60,425 bases of DNA from an uncultured Geobacter sp. (GTDB taxonomy: Bacteria; Desulfobacterota; Desulfuromonadia; Geobacterales; Geobacteraceae): positions 1-60,425 of the forward strand of contig CAIYDQ010000174.1 of assembly GCA_903925075.1 (NCBI GenBank), written 5' to 3'. The translations under genes and the position numbers were made by a program. Positions 9,255 to 22,921 of the stretch are shown in pieces. Numbering within the stretch: the first letter of the stretch is position 1; each line of letters starts with the position of its first letter. The notes beneath the pieces were generated by a model. That model was not told where the DNA came from. It searched no databases and saw only the letters and a program-made list of their open reading frames with translations.

Positions 9255-10944
9255 GTACGCTCCAGACCGGCAGCAGAAAGGTCACGGTGGTCGACTCCCC
9301 TTCCCGGCTGGCGATTTCCAAAAGCCCCCCGTGGTCGGCGATGATGGTGTTGCAGATGCTCAGCCCCAGGCCGGTGCCGCGCCCGTTGGGCTTGGTGGTG
9401 AAAAAAGGGTTCAGCACCTTTTGCAGCGACCGCTCCGGGATCCCTCCTCCCCGGTCGGCGATGGCGACCTTGGCGAAGCCCCTGCCGTCCAGGCTCACCC
9501 GCGACAGCGAGCAGGCGATGCGCTTGTCGGGGTGCGGTTCGGGATATTTCTCGTTGAGGCTGTATCTGGCGTTGCTGATCAGATTCAGCAGCACCTGCAC
9601 GATCTGCTGCGGGTCGGCGAGGATTTCCAGAAGCTGCGCGTTGTGGCGCTCCAGCTCGAAGGCGATGTTGTCCTTTTTCAGCTGCGACTTGCACAGGGTG
9701 AGCGCCTCTTCCACCGCCTCCTCGACCCGCACCCGCAGCTTGCCTCCGTCCCTTTTGCGGGAAAAATCCAGCAGGGCGCGCACGATGTGGGCGATCCGCT
9801 CGCTCTCCTTGACGATCCGGGACGAGATGTCGCTGATCCTTTTTTGCTCGGGGAATTCCCGCATCAGCAGCTCGGCGTAGTTGATGATGCCGTGGGTCGG
9901 GTTGTTGATCTCGTGCGCGACCCCCGCGGCCAGCTCGCCCAGGGAAGCGAGGTGGGCGGTGCGCACCGCCTCGGCCTGGCGGTGGGTCTTGCTGGTGACG
10001 TCGCGCACCACCTCCAGCACGCTCTGCACCTCGCCGTCGTCCCCAAGGATCGGGTAGACCTGGATGTCCAGGATCTGGCCGTTGCCCCTGGTGATCTGGT
10101 CGGAAATCTGGGCGGCCGAGCGGAAACATGCGGCCACATAGCCGGGCGCCGGCTCCGCCTTGGGCAGCGGGGGCGCAGCCTCGATCGCGGATCGCAGGGG
10201 AGCCTCGGCGCGAGGGGACGCATCCGCCGGCGCGTCGGTCGCCTGGAAGTACTTGACGGCGCCGCGGTTGGACCAGACGATCTCCATCTCGGGCGAGTAG
10301 AGGATCAGCCCCTCCTCGACCGCGTCCAGGATCCCCTTCAACTCGCTGTTGACGCTTTTCAGTTCCAGCTTGTTGCGCAAAAGCGCCGCCTCGCTCTCGA
10401 TGCGCGCGTTCAACGCCTCTTCCATGGCCTTGCGGGTGCGGGCCAGGTGGGCGTTCAACTGCTGCTGTATCCGCTCGCCGCGCTTCAACTGCTGCTGCGA
10501 TTCGATCCTTTCGGTGACGTCGAGCGCCATGCCGATGAAACAGCGGACCTCGCCGCCGGCGTCCCGGATGGCGGTGTGGTGCCACTCGCAGTGGATCAGC
10601 CGGCCGTCCTTGGTGAGATTCTGGTTGTAGCAGCGGACCGGGGCGTCCGCCTCCCGCAGCGCCGCCACCGCCGCCTCCACCTGAGCCCTGGCGGAGGCGG
10701 GGACGATGGTCTGATAGGGGGAGCTGCCGATCATCTCCTCGGCGCTGAAGCCGAAGATCGAGGCCGAGGCGCGGTTCCAGTAGCTGACCAGGTAATCGCG
10801 GTCGAACAGGATGCAGCCGATCGGCAACCACTCCAGCGCCGATTGCAGCTGATCGGCCGCCAGCAGGTCGGCCTCGCCGGCCTCGGCGCCCTTTCCCCTC
10901 CGCTTCTTTTTCAGCATCCCCTGCCGCACGTTTCCCGCCTGCAT
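9244..10944 (-). CDS. Soluble PAS-domain sensor histidine kinase, partner of the NtrC-type regulator
   Basis: A 566-aa kinase without transmembrane segments. A PAS domain (about 30-145) with PAC-like end, a coiled coil (about 145-195), a second PAS-like domain (about 200-325), HisKA with phospho-His in AAGVAHEINNPTHG, and a HATPase_c domain (NLISNARYS, DRGGGI, GTGLGLSICNT) are visible. It probably senses a cytosolic cue and phosphorylates the regulator whose gene overlaps its 3' end. The ATG at 10944 has only a weak AGG ahead of it; a second ATG ten codons in is possible. Confidence 0.9.
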   Translation of the reverse strand: MQAGNVRQGMLKKKRRGKGAEAGEADLLAADQLQSALEWLPIGCILFDRDYLVSYWNRASASIFGFSAEEMIGSSPYQTIVPASARAQVEAAVAALREADAPVRCYNQNLTKDGRLIHCEWHHTAIRDAGGEVRCFIGMALDVTERIESQQQLKRGERIQQQLNAHLARTRKAMEEALNARIESEAALLRNKLELKSVNSELKGILDAVEEGLILYSPEMEIVWSNRGAVKYFQATDAPADASPRAEAPLRSAIEAAPPLPKAEPAPGYVAACFRSAAQISDQITRGNGQILDIQVYPILGDDGEVQSVLEVVRDVTSKTHRQAEAVRTAHLASLGELAAGVAHEINNPTHGIINYAELLMREFPEQKRISDISSRIVKESERIAHIVRALLDFSRKRDGGKLRVRVEEAVEEALTLCKSQLKKDNIAFELERHNAQLLEILADPQQIVQVLLNLISNARYSLNEKYPEPHPDKRIACSLSRVSLDGRGFAKVAIADRGGGIPERSLQKVLNPFFTTKPNGRGTGLGLSICNTIIADHGGLLEIASREGESTTVTFLLPVWSVHAS

Positions 10945-10999
10945 CGCCTGTCGCCCCGATTTGGAAGTTGCTTGCCCAATAAGCCTTTAGAATCTGCTA

Positions 11000-11028
11000 G
11001 ATATACAGAATTAGCCGCGTTTGTTCAA
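11000..11028 (-). promoter_or_regulatory. Possible sigma-70 promoter for the kinase-regulator pair
   Basis: On the minus strand TTGAAC and TATATC are separated by 17 bp, giving a leader of about 50 nt before the kinase gene. Each hexamer matches four of six consensus bases, so this is weak. The rest of the 365-bp divergent gap (10945-11309) holds a 27-bp direct repeat (AAGCCCCGCAKCCGCGGCAA, twice, near 11217 and 11279) and nothing else recognisable. Confidence 0.35.
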
Positions 11029-11309
11029 GGACAATCGGCGCTTGGCCGGCGGCGGCGCGCGGCGTCGGGCACATAGCGGACGCATGGCGGGGGAAGCGGC
11101 GGCTAAACGGCGAGCCGGCGACCGGGGGTTCTTTGCCTAAAGTCGCGTATTTGCATTGATGTTCTGCAGATAACATGCTATTGCTCGATGCGCCGGCGGA
11201 CTCAGCCCCGCCGAGCCAAGCCCCGCATCCGCGGCAACGACGTTCGAGGTGTCCTCCTTCGCACCAACGCCGAAAGCCAAGCCCCGCAGCCGCGGCAACG
11301 ACAGGTACC

Positions 11310-12255
11310 ATGAAGCCAGCCAAATCAATCGTGCTGATCGTCGACGACCAGCCGCTCAACATCCAGATGCTGGCGCAGGCCCTGGGCGCCGAATACCTGG
11401 TCAAGGCCGCCACCAGCGGACGGGCCGCGCTGAAGATCTGCCAGATGGCGGACAAGCCGGACCTGATCCTGCTCGACGTGATCATGCCCGAGATGGACGG
11501 CCACGAGGTCTGCCGTCTGCTGAAAAACGACCCGGCCACCAAGGATATCCCGATCATCTTCATCACCGCCAAAAACGAGGCGCCGGACGAGGAGTTCGGC
11601 TTCAAGATCGGGGCGGTCGACTACATCGCCAAACCCTTCTCCCCGGTGATCGTTCAGGCGCGCGTCCGCACCCACCTTACCCTCAAGCGCAACATCGACC
11701 TCCTGGAATCGCTGGCCTTTCTCGACGGGCTGACCGGTATTCCCAACCGGCGGCGCTTCGACCGGGAATTGCCCGGCGAGTGGAACCGGGCCGTGCGCGG
11801 ACAGACCCCCCTGTCGCTTTTGATCGCGGACGTCGATTATTTCAAAAAATACAACGATCACTACGGCCACGGACCGGGCGACGACTGCCTCCGGGAGATC
11901 GCCGGCGCCATCAACTCCTCGGTGCAAAGGACCGGAGATCTGGTGGCCCGCTACGGAGGGGAGGAGTTCGTCGTCCTGTTGCCGGTGACGGACGGGCGCG
12001 GGGTCTGCCAGGTGGCGGGGCGCATCCAGGAAAAGATCGCATCGCTGCGCATCCCCCATGCCCACTCGCAGGTGGCGCCGCACATCACCATCAGCCTGGG
12101 CGGCTTCAGCCTGGTCCCAAGCCCGGACATCCCCCCCGCCCTGCTGCTGCAAAGCGCCGACAAGCTGCTCTACCAAGCCAAACAGTCGGGACGCAACCGG
12201 TTGCTGTACGCAAGCCACTGGGAGCCGGCCGCGCAACTGCAACTAGGGGCGACGC

Positions 12256-12266
<11 letters not shown>
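11310..12266 (+). CDS. Response regulator with diguanylate cyclase output (REC-GGDEF)
   Basis: A 318-aa PleD/WspR-like protein. The receiver domain (about 5-125) has VDDQ, phospho-Asp in ILLDVIMPEMDG and Lys in AKPF. The GGDEF domain follows, with active-site RYGGEEF and an upstream RTGD that fits the RxxD product-inhibition site. It should make c-di-GMP when phosphorylated. The start at 11310 follows CAGG and begins directly before the receiver fold; an upstream in-frame ATG at 11175 would add a low-complexity tail. Its 3' end overlaps the hybrid kinase gene by 11 bp, which suggests they act together. Confidence 0.93.
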
Positions 12267-16443
<4,177 letters not shown>

Positions 16444-18127
16444 TTGCGCCCCCCGGCCTTGGCGCGGTAAAGCGCCTGGTCCGCCGCCCTGTGCAACTGG
16501 TTGGCGCTTCCGTACTGCGAAAGCGAAGCGACCCCGCAACTCAGGGTGACCGCGAACAGCTCCTTGCCCCCCACAAACTCTATGGCGGAGAAATTCTTCC
16601 GAAGCTCCTCGAACAAGGAAAGCGCCGTGGCGAGATTGCAATCGGGGAGGATGGCGATGAATTCCTCGCCCCCCACCCGGCCGACGATGTCGGACTTCCT
16701 GAGCCTCTGGGTGAGCAACTGGGCCAGGGCGATCAGCACCCGATCCCCCGCCGGATGGCCGTAGTTGTCGTTCACCTTCTTGAACATGTCCAGGTCGATC
16801 ACCGCCAGGCAGACCTCGCCCCCTTGCCGCTGGGCCTGGGCCACCAGCATCTCCATATGCTCCAGGGCGCAGGAGTGGTTCAAGACGCCGGTCAGGCTGT
16901 CCCTGATCATGTGGCTGCGAATGATCTTCATGCGCTCGGCGCGCACCGCCACGGCGCTCACCAGATGCTCGGGCTTGATCGGCTTGGTGAGGAACTCGTC
17001 TCCCCCCATGCGCATGGCCTGGAACTGCTTGTCGGCGTCGGTCTCGCTGGATAAAAAGACGATGGGGATGCTGAAGAAGGCGCTCATCTGGCGAATCACG
17101 TGGGCCAACTCCATGCCGTTGCACTCCGGCATGTACATGTCCATCAGGATCAGGTCCGGCTTGAACTCCAGCAGAGCGTCCATCAACTGCAACAACGGCT
17201 GGTCCACCGTCAGGGTCTCCATGCCCGCTTCCTGGAGAAAGAGCGCGTGATAATTGGCGAGATTGACGTCGTCGTCGACGATCATCACCCGATAGGGCTC
17301 GGGCTTGGCGCTGGAGGTCATGGCGTGCAGGGTGGAGCAAAGCTCGATGATGTTCAGCGGCTTGACGAAATAGGCACTGGAGCCGGCGCGCACCGCCGAG
17401 AGCCGGTAGGGAAGTTCCTCCTGAGAGGAGATGAAGATCGTCGGAGGGAGCGTCCCCGCGCCGGCGTTCAGCTCGCCGACCACCTCGCTCCCCCCTTCCG
17501 GCCGCTGCGGAAAGGTCATGTCCATGACGATCGCGTCCGGAGGGGAGGTGCGCACGGCGTCGCGAAAAGATTCCAGCTTGTCGAAAGAAATGACCTCGAA
17601 GCCGAAGCAGCCGATCTGGGTGGCGAAGGATTGGCGCTGAAACGGGTCGTCCTCGCACAGAAAGACGATTTTCTTCTCCGAGCCGCTCTGGCTTCTCTCG
17701 GCGGCGTCCAGCACCTCTTTGACCCTCAGCTCCGCCTCCTGGCTCTGATCGACGGCTGCGACCTCCTCCGTCAGTTTGGCCAGGTGCGCCTCCATCTGCC
17801 GGCGCCAGGCCGCGTCGGCAGCCGCGCCGGCGGCCGCCCCCTTGGCCAGTTGCTCGCCGGCGTCGGCCACCGCGGCCACCTTGCCCAGCCCGAAAGAAGC
17901 GCTGGCCCCCTTGAGCGTGTGCAGCCGGCGATGCAGGTCCGCCAGGTCCTCGGCGGACGGTTTTTTGGGGTCCATGACCAGCAGCGTCTCCCTGATCACC
18001 TCCAGCTGCGCCGGCAGTTGTTTCAGGTAGGCCTCTCGTATCCTTCTCAGTTTTATGGCGATGGTGCTCGGCTGTGCAGCCATGGCGTCTCCTTCGGATA
18101 ATCCTGTGAATACGGCTTTTGCTTGGG

Positions 18128-18526
18128 TCAGCCGTGGAACTCTTCACCGGCTGCGGCCCTGGCCAGGGCCTGGCATAGCTCGGCGTCGGACTCCGCAACC
18201 TTCCCCTCGGCCGCAGCCTGCACCTGCAGCGCCAGCGCGTCCACGCCTTGGCGAAGCAAGGCGGCCAGCGGGGCGGAGTAAGCGATCTTCCCCTCCCGCA
18301 GCGAATTCAAGGCATCTTCCAGGTTGAGGGCCGTCTCGGCAATCGGCTTTAGCTTCAGCATGCCGGCGGCGCCCTTGATGGTGTGGGCGGAGCGGAACAT
18401 TTCGAAGACGATCTGCTGGTCGCCCGGGTTTTGCCGCCAGGCGAGCAGCCCTTCGTTCAGCAGCGTCAGATGTTCATGGGCTTCTTCCACGAAACGGGCG
18501 ATGAAGCGACTCATATCAAAGGCCAT
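18128..18526 (-). CDS. Single-domain Hpt protein (CheA P1-like)
   Basis: A 132-aa Hpt domain protein. The helix FRSAHTIKGAAGMLKL carries the phospho-acceptor His. It has no kinase or receiver part, so it is a phosphate shuttle or buffer. It is 44 bp upstream of the Hpt-REC-REC-GGDEF gene in the same direction and probably co-transcribed. The ATG at 18526 was chosen because a GGGGG run precedes it by 7 nt; an in-frame ATG ten codons upstream is possible. Confidence 0.85.
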   Translation of the reverse strand: MAFDMSRFIARFVEEAHEHLTLLNEGLLAWRQNPGDQQIVFEMFRSAHTIKGAAGMLKLKPIAETALNLEDALNSLREGKIAYSAPLAALLRQGVDALALQVQAAAEGKVAESDAELCQALARAAAGEEFHG

Positions 18527-18615
18527 CGTGCGCCCCCGAGCGGTGAGGATCGACATTACTGATCGGCATAAAGATTAACTCGCTTCCCTGTCGAAGAGGT
18601 TGGATAAGGCGGCAT

Positions 18616-18737
18616 AGTACTCAGTCCAGCTTAAAACTTCGGACAGATGTTTGATGTTACCTCCCTTTTGCAAAGGGGATAATTGAACTCAGTTGGATGA
18701 GCTGAATATTACCGAGGCTTTAAGCTGGCTGAGTGCT
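18616..18737. repeat. Long intergenic inverted repeat upstream of the Hpt gene
   Basis: Arm AGTACTCAGTCCAGCTTAAA (18616-18635) pairs with TTTAAGCTGGCTGAGTGCT (18719-18737) with one bulge and one wobble position, and the pairing extends inward (CTTCGG with CCGAGG). Inside is a smaller hairpin (CCCTTTTGCAAAGGGG). It lies in the 398-bp gap between the Hpt gene and the SH3 gene. It could be a structured RNA or a small mobile inverted-repeat remnant. Confidence 0.6.
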
Positions 18738-18855
18738 AGGTGGCTTAGCTTGCGCCGTCGGGCGCAACACCGCCCTCCTCTTCTACCTTTTTATCGGGTC
18801 GATTGGCAACTATTAAAATTATTTTTTCCTCTGATTTTTGTCCCGCAGGTCGGCG

Positions 18856-18911
18856 GTCAAAAAAAAAGGCGGAAAAACCGGAGTGGTTCTTCCACCTTGC
18901 CACCGGGTTAG
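18856..18911 (-). terminator. Probable terminator of the SH3-protein gene
   Basis: On the minus strand CCGGTGG pairs with CCACTCCGG (2-nt bulge), followed by TTTTT and then a run of nine T. It starts 14 bp after the SH3 gene stop. Confidence 0.5.
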
Positions 18912-18924
18912 GCCGGAATGAGTA

Positions 18925-19497
18925 CTAGCTTTTTTTCGCAGGATGCTTGTGCTTCGGCTTGCGCGCGGTCGCCAATTTGATTTTTTGGATGTCTTTCTTC
19001 ATGATATCCACGTCCCGGTCCAGGCCCAGAACTTTGAGGCGCAGATCGGTGATCTGGACGGCCAGCAGCTCGTTGCTGGGAATGTCTTTGGGCGCCGCCA
19101 ACGGGACTGCCGCCACGGCGGGGGTCGCCTCGACCTTGGCAGCCGCGGGCACCACCGCAGCGACGGCGGCAGCGGCAGCTTTGGGCGTCAGATCGGCCAA
19201 GGCCCAACCGCCGACATACCCGGTGAGCCGGCCGTCCTTGGCGGTGACCTTCACCCAACCGCCGCCGCACTTGCCGATAGCGGTGGCGACGGTGTCCTTG
19301 GTCAACACGCCGACCACCTTGGCGTGCTTGCTGGGGCTCTGACGGAGACGGATCTCCGGCGCCGTCACGACGCAGCTGGTCGCATCGGCCGGAGCAGGGG
19401 CGGCGCTTGCCTTAGCCGGAGCAGTGGCAGCCAGCGCGCTTAAGGCAGCCGCCGCGAGTATCGTGGTGCGTATCGAATGCTTCATAGCATGCTTCAT
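18925..19497 (-). CDS. Secreted bacterial SH3-domain protein
   Basis: A 190-aa protein. A signal peptide (about 1-33, ALSALAATAPAKASA) is followed by an SH3b domain (about 40-105; APEIRLRQSPSKHAKVVGV and GGGWVKVTAKDGRLTGYVGG). An Ala/Pro-rich linker, a helical segment (about 145-175, ITDLRLKVLGLDRDVDIMKK) and a Lys-rich tail (KPKHKHPAKKS) end it. SH3b domains in exported proteins usually bind peptidoglycan. The start at 19497 follows GGAGG; upstream ATGs at 19509 and 19518 lack a site. The gene is monocistronic between two terminators. The precise role is unknown. Confidence 0.8.
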   Translation of the reverse strand: MKHAMKHSIRTTILAAAALSALAATAPAKASAAPAPADATSCVVTAPEIRLRQSPSKHAKVVGVLTKDTVATAIGKCGGGWVKVTAKDGRLTGYVGGWALADLTPKAAAAAVAAVVPAAAKVEATPAVAAVPLAAPKDIPSNELLAVQITDLRLKVLGLDRDVDIMKKDIQKIKLATARKPKHKHPAKKS

Positions 19498-19641
19498 AGA
19501 ATCCTCCATAGTTGTCAAAAAAGCGTTGCAAAAACAAATAGAACAAAAACGATCAAAATAGACTTAAACTCCAAAAAAGTCAAGAGCCGGCACCAATAAA
19601 TGTGAGTGAAACCGGCATGCGATCTTAAATGACGACAGATG

Positions 19642-19675
19642 AAAAAAGGCCCTCAAATGACGGGGGCCTTTTTTT
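19642..19675. terminator. Bidirectional Rho-independent terminator
   Basis: AAAAAAGGCCC and GGGGCCTTTTTTT pair around a 10-nt loop, giving A- and T-tracts on both sides. It lies between the molybdoenzyme gene and the upstream region of the SH3 gene and would end the ABC/methyltransferase/molybdoenzyme operon. Confidence 0.85.
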
Positions 19676-19798
19676 ATGCTGATAAACGTCAATCGTCACC
19701 TTAACTGCCGGGCGCCGGGCTCCCTCCCATGGGCGCTAAGTGTCCGCTTGGATTTTCTCCGTGTTCTCGGCGTCTTCGCGGTTCGAACGCCTTTCCCC

Positions 19799-21850
19799 TC
19801 ACCCCATGAGCTTGACGATCCGCACCTGAACGGCGCAATCCGCCGGAAACCCGGAGATCGGATCGAGCTTGAGGTCGTCGGTAAGATAATTGCTGTTCGC
19901 CTCCTGCCAACCGTGCAGGATGGAGACGACTCCGGGAAGCCCCCCCGCCATGATCGCCACCGCCAACTCGATGCTGCCGCGCTCCGATGCCACCGTCACC
20001 CGATCCCCGGCAACTACCCCGAGCGCCGCTGCCGTCTCCGGATGCATCTCGACCACCGGCTGAGGCGCGCGGCGCTTGAGCGAGGGGATGTTCCGGTAAC
20101 GCGAATGGAAATAGGCGAAATTACGTACGGCGGTGGTGGCGATCAGCGGGTATCGCCCGGCGAGTTCCGGGGTCGACAACGGGCTCTCGGCCGGCTCCCG
20201 ATAGGCGGGGAGCGGGTCGTAGCCGTGCCGGGCCAGCGCTTCGCTGTAAAGCTCCACCTTCCCCGAGGGGGTGGCGAACCCGTTCTTTTCATACTTCCGC
20301 TCGCCGTTTTGCTGAAAGACGATCCCTTCCGGGTGCGCCCGCAACTCATCGACGGTAAGCCCCATGGGCTGCAACCGGAAGCCGATCGCCTCCAGCTCGT
20401 TTTCCCACGGGAAGTGGCGGGCAAACCCCAGACGCTTGGCCAGCGCGCACCAGAATTCCCAGTCGGACCTGCACTCTTGGTTGACCAGGAGTTGCGGCGC
20501 CAGGCCGATCCGCTGCACTCCGAACACCGAGGAGGCGTCCCACAGCTCGTTTCTTTCCAAAAAGTGCGCCGCCGGCAGCACCAGGTCGGCGCAACGGGAG
20601 CTCTCGGTCGGGAAGTTGTCCATGACCGCCAGGAAATCGAGCGCCCCCAGCGCCTTTTTCACCTTGCCCGCGTTGGGCCAGGTGACCGCCGGGTTGCTCC
20701 CGGAGACCACCAGCGCCTTGAGCGGATAGGGAGCCCCCTCCAGGATGGCGTCGGCATAAAGGTTGGACTGGGCGTGGCCGTGCATCTGCTGAAACAGCGG
20801 GAAGCGCTCCTGACCGATCGCCGGTCGTTGGCCGCCGAGGTTCGTCGCCAACTGCAAGGAAGCAAGGGGGGCCGGCGGGACGAACCTGGCGCCGCCGGCG
20901 ACGTCGAGATTCCCGGTGATCGCCTGTAGGATGGCTATGGCCCGGATGGACTGGACGCCGTTGGTCTGCAGGTCGAGCGAGATGCCGGGGTAACTGCAGG
21001 CGGGCGTGGACCCGGCATAAAGCCGTGCCGCCGCGCCTATCGCCTCGGGGTCGACTCCGGTTATGGCGGCGACCTTCTCCAACGGGTAAAAGGCGACCAG
21101 CTCGACCAACTGATCGAAGCCGGTGGTCCAGCGCTCGACGAACCCTTGGTCGTAGAGCTTCTCGCCCACGACCACATGCAGCATGCCGAGCGCCAGCGCG
21201 CCGTCCGTGCCGGGACGCGGCTGCAGGTGGATGTCCGATCTCCTGGCGAGCGGGGTGGTACGGGGATCGATCACGATCAGCCGGGCGCCCTTCGCCAGCG
21301 CCCGTTCCATGGAGCGCATCAGGGGCGGGTTGGTGACCTGCGGGTTATATCCCCAAAGTGCGATGCAGTTGCTGTTCGCGAAATCGGCGGTCGGCAGCCC
21401 CCCGTAGGTCAGCCGGCCCGCCATCACCTTGGCGAGATGGCAATGGCTGCCGGAAGTGGAAAAATTCGGGGTCCCGAAAGCCTGGCAGAAACGCTCCATG
21501 TAGGGGGTGAACTCTTTGCGTACGCCGGGCTGTCCCACATGAACCGCCACCGCTTCCGCGCCGTGACACTCCTTCACCGCCGAGAGCCGCTCGGCGGCGA
21601 AATCCACCGCATCCTCCCAGGAGATCTCTTCCCACTCCCCCGACGGCTTCTTCCGCAAGGGGCGTCTCAGCCGGTCCGGCGCGTTCACCATCTCGGCCAC
21701 CGCCAGCCCCTTCGGGCAAAGATAGCCGCGGCTGACCGGATGCAGCGCGTCCCCCCTGACCGCGACCACCCTCCCCTGCTCCAGAGTCACCAGCATGCCG
21801 CAGCTGCCGTTGCAGATGCCGCACACCGTGCGCGCCGTTGTCCGCTCCAT
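19799..21850 (-). CDS. Molybdopterin oxidoreductase (bis-MGD family) with N-terminal [4Fe-4S] site
   Basis: A 683-aa DMSO-reductase-superfamily enzyme. Near the N-terminus VCGICNGSCGM and, about 27 residues on, YLCPKG form the C-x2-C-x3-C-xn-C cluster motif. Conserved cofactor segments follow (LWGYNPQVTNPPLM, LVVSGSNPAVTWPN) and a C-terminal MGD-binding domain (GRYPLIATTAVRNFAYFHSRYRN). Cys in SGSHCHLAK is a candidate Mo or W ligand. There is no Tat signal, so it appears cytoplasmic, and no membrane or cytochrome subunit is beside it. It is the last gene of an operon with an NMT1-like importer and a UroD-type methyltransferase. The substrate is unknown; the family includes oxidoreductases and acetylene hydratase. 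The start follows GGAGGAGGGG. Confidence 0.87.
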   Translation of the reverse strand: MERTTARTVCGICNGSCGMLVTLEQGRVVAVRGDALHPVSRGYLCPKGLAVAEMVNAPDRLRRPLRKKPSGEWEEISWEDAVDFAAERLSAVKECHGAEAVAVHVGQPGVRKEFTPYMERFCQAFGTPNFSTSGSHCHLAKVMAGRLTYGGLPTADFANSNCIALWGYNPQVTNPPLMRSMERALAKGARLIVIDPRTTPLARRSDIHLQPRPGTDGALALGMLHVVVGEKLYDQGFVERWTTGFDQLVELVAFYPLEKVAAITGVDPEAIGAAARLYAGSTPACSYPGISLDLQTNGVQSIRAIAILQAITGNLDVAGGARFVPPAPLASLQLATNLGGQRPAIGQERFPLFQQMHGHAQSNLYADAILEGAPYPLKALVVSGSNPAVTWPNAGKVKKALGALDFLAVMDNFPTESSRCADLVLPAAHFLERNELWDASSVFGVQRIGLAPQLLVNQECRSDWEFWCALAKRLGFARHFPWENELEAIGFRLQPMGLTVDELRAHPEGIVFQQNGERKYEKNGFATPSGKVELYSEALARHGYDPLPAYREPAESPLSTPELAGRYPLIATTAVRNFAYFHSRYRNIPSLKRRAPQPVVEMHPETAAALGVVAGDRVTVASERGSIELAVAIMAGGLPGVVSILHGWQEANSNYLTDDLKLDPISGFPADCAVQVRIVKLMG

Positions 21851-21872
21851 CACGCCCCTCCTCCCCGGCCGG

Positions 21873-22907
21873 TTATTTGCCGTACTTGGCATGCGCCTTC
21901 TTCAGAAACGACTCGTCCACCACATCGTCCATCGGCACGGGTTTGGACAGCAGACCCGCGTCCAGCGACAGACGGGTGGCGGCGTCGTGCCCTTTCCTGT
22001 TGAAGGAGCCGTCGCGGGAAAGGGTGAGCTTGGTGTCGGCAATGACCTTGGGGAAGACGGCCTTGTCGGCGTTGGGAAAGAGCGGGAGCAGCTTCTCGGC
22101 GATCTCCTGCGCCTTGTGCTTGTTTTCCCAGGCCATCGCCTTGGCCACGGCGTTCATGAAGCGCTGCACCGTTTCCGGTTTCTCCTTGATGAACTGATCG
22201 GTCGCCTGCACCACGTAAAGCGGGTAGCTGTCGGAGCCGAGCACCTTCTTGTGCATGGCGGGATCGCTCAGATCGACCAGCATCTTGCCGCCGTGCTCCA
22301 AAAGCTGCTGCTTCAGGCTACCGTAGGCAAAAAGGGCGGCTACGTCACCCTTGCTGAGCGCCGCTATTTCCGATCCCCGAATCAGGTCGGTGTAGGTCAC
22401 GTCCTTGTCCTGGTCCAGCCCGCCGTATTTCACGCAGGCGCGCACGAAGCCGCGCGGCGAGGAGCCGGGCATGCCGCCGCCGACCCTTTTCCCCTTCAAG
22501 TCGGCCACGCTCTTGATGCCGGGGGCCGAGATGAGGCACCAGGGATGGCGGGCCGAGGTGGCCGCCAGCATCTTGGTGCTCTTCCCCTTCTCGAAGGTCT
22601 TCAGCACCTGCTCGTAGCCGGTCAGGGCGAACTGGGAGTCGCCCGCCAAAAGCGATGCTATCACCAGCGGCCCCCCCTGGTAGGATACGAAGCTCACCTC
22701 CAGCCCCTGCTCCCTGAAAAACCCCAGGGTCGAGGCGAGATACACCGGCATCCAGGATTCGCCGCGCGACGGATCGGCCACCACGATTTTTTCCAGCGCT
22801 TTGCCTTGAGGGCCTTGAGCCGCGACGGCCGGCCGCTCCAGGCAGGGGGCCGCAGCCAAGAGCGTCAGCAACAGCCCGCCGACGACGGATACGATTCTTC
22901 TCTTCAT
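21873..22907 (-). CDS. ABC transporter substrate-binding protein (NMT1/SsuA/TauA-like)
   Basis: A 344-aa exported protein. A signal peptide (about 1-29, ending AVAA) is followed by a type-2 periplasmic fold typical of nitrate/sulfonate/taurine and pyrimidine binding proteins (YLASTLGFFREQGLEVSFV, LKGKRVGGGMPGSSPRG). The ligand class in this family ranges over sulfonates, nitrate, riboflavin and thiamine precursors, so it cannot be named here. The start at 22907 follows AAGGAG. It begins 14 bp after the methyltransferase gene and ends 22 bp before the molybdoenzyme. It is unusual for the binding protein to be separated from its permease by an enzyme gene. Confidence 0.87.
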   Translation of the reverse strand: MKRRIVSVVGGLLLTLLAAAPCLERPAVAAQGPQGKALEKIVVADPSRGESWMPVYLASTLGFFREQGLEVSFVSYQGGPLVIASLLAGDSQFALTGYEQVLKTFEKGKSTKMLAATSARHPWCLISAPGIKSVADLKGKRVGGGMPGSSPRGFVRACVKYGGLDQDKDVTYTDLIRGSEIAALSKGDVAALFAYGSLKQQLLEHGGKMLVDLSDPAMHKKVLGSDSYPLYVVQATDQFIKEKPETVQRFMNAVAKAMAWENKHKAQEIAEKLLPLFPNADKAVFPKVIADTKLTLSRDGSFNRKGHDAATRLSLDAGLLSKPVPMDDVVDESFLKKAHAKYGK

Positions 22908-22921
22908 GTTTCCTACTCCTT

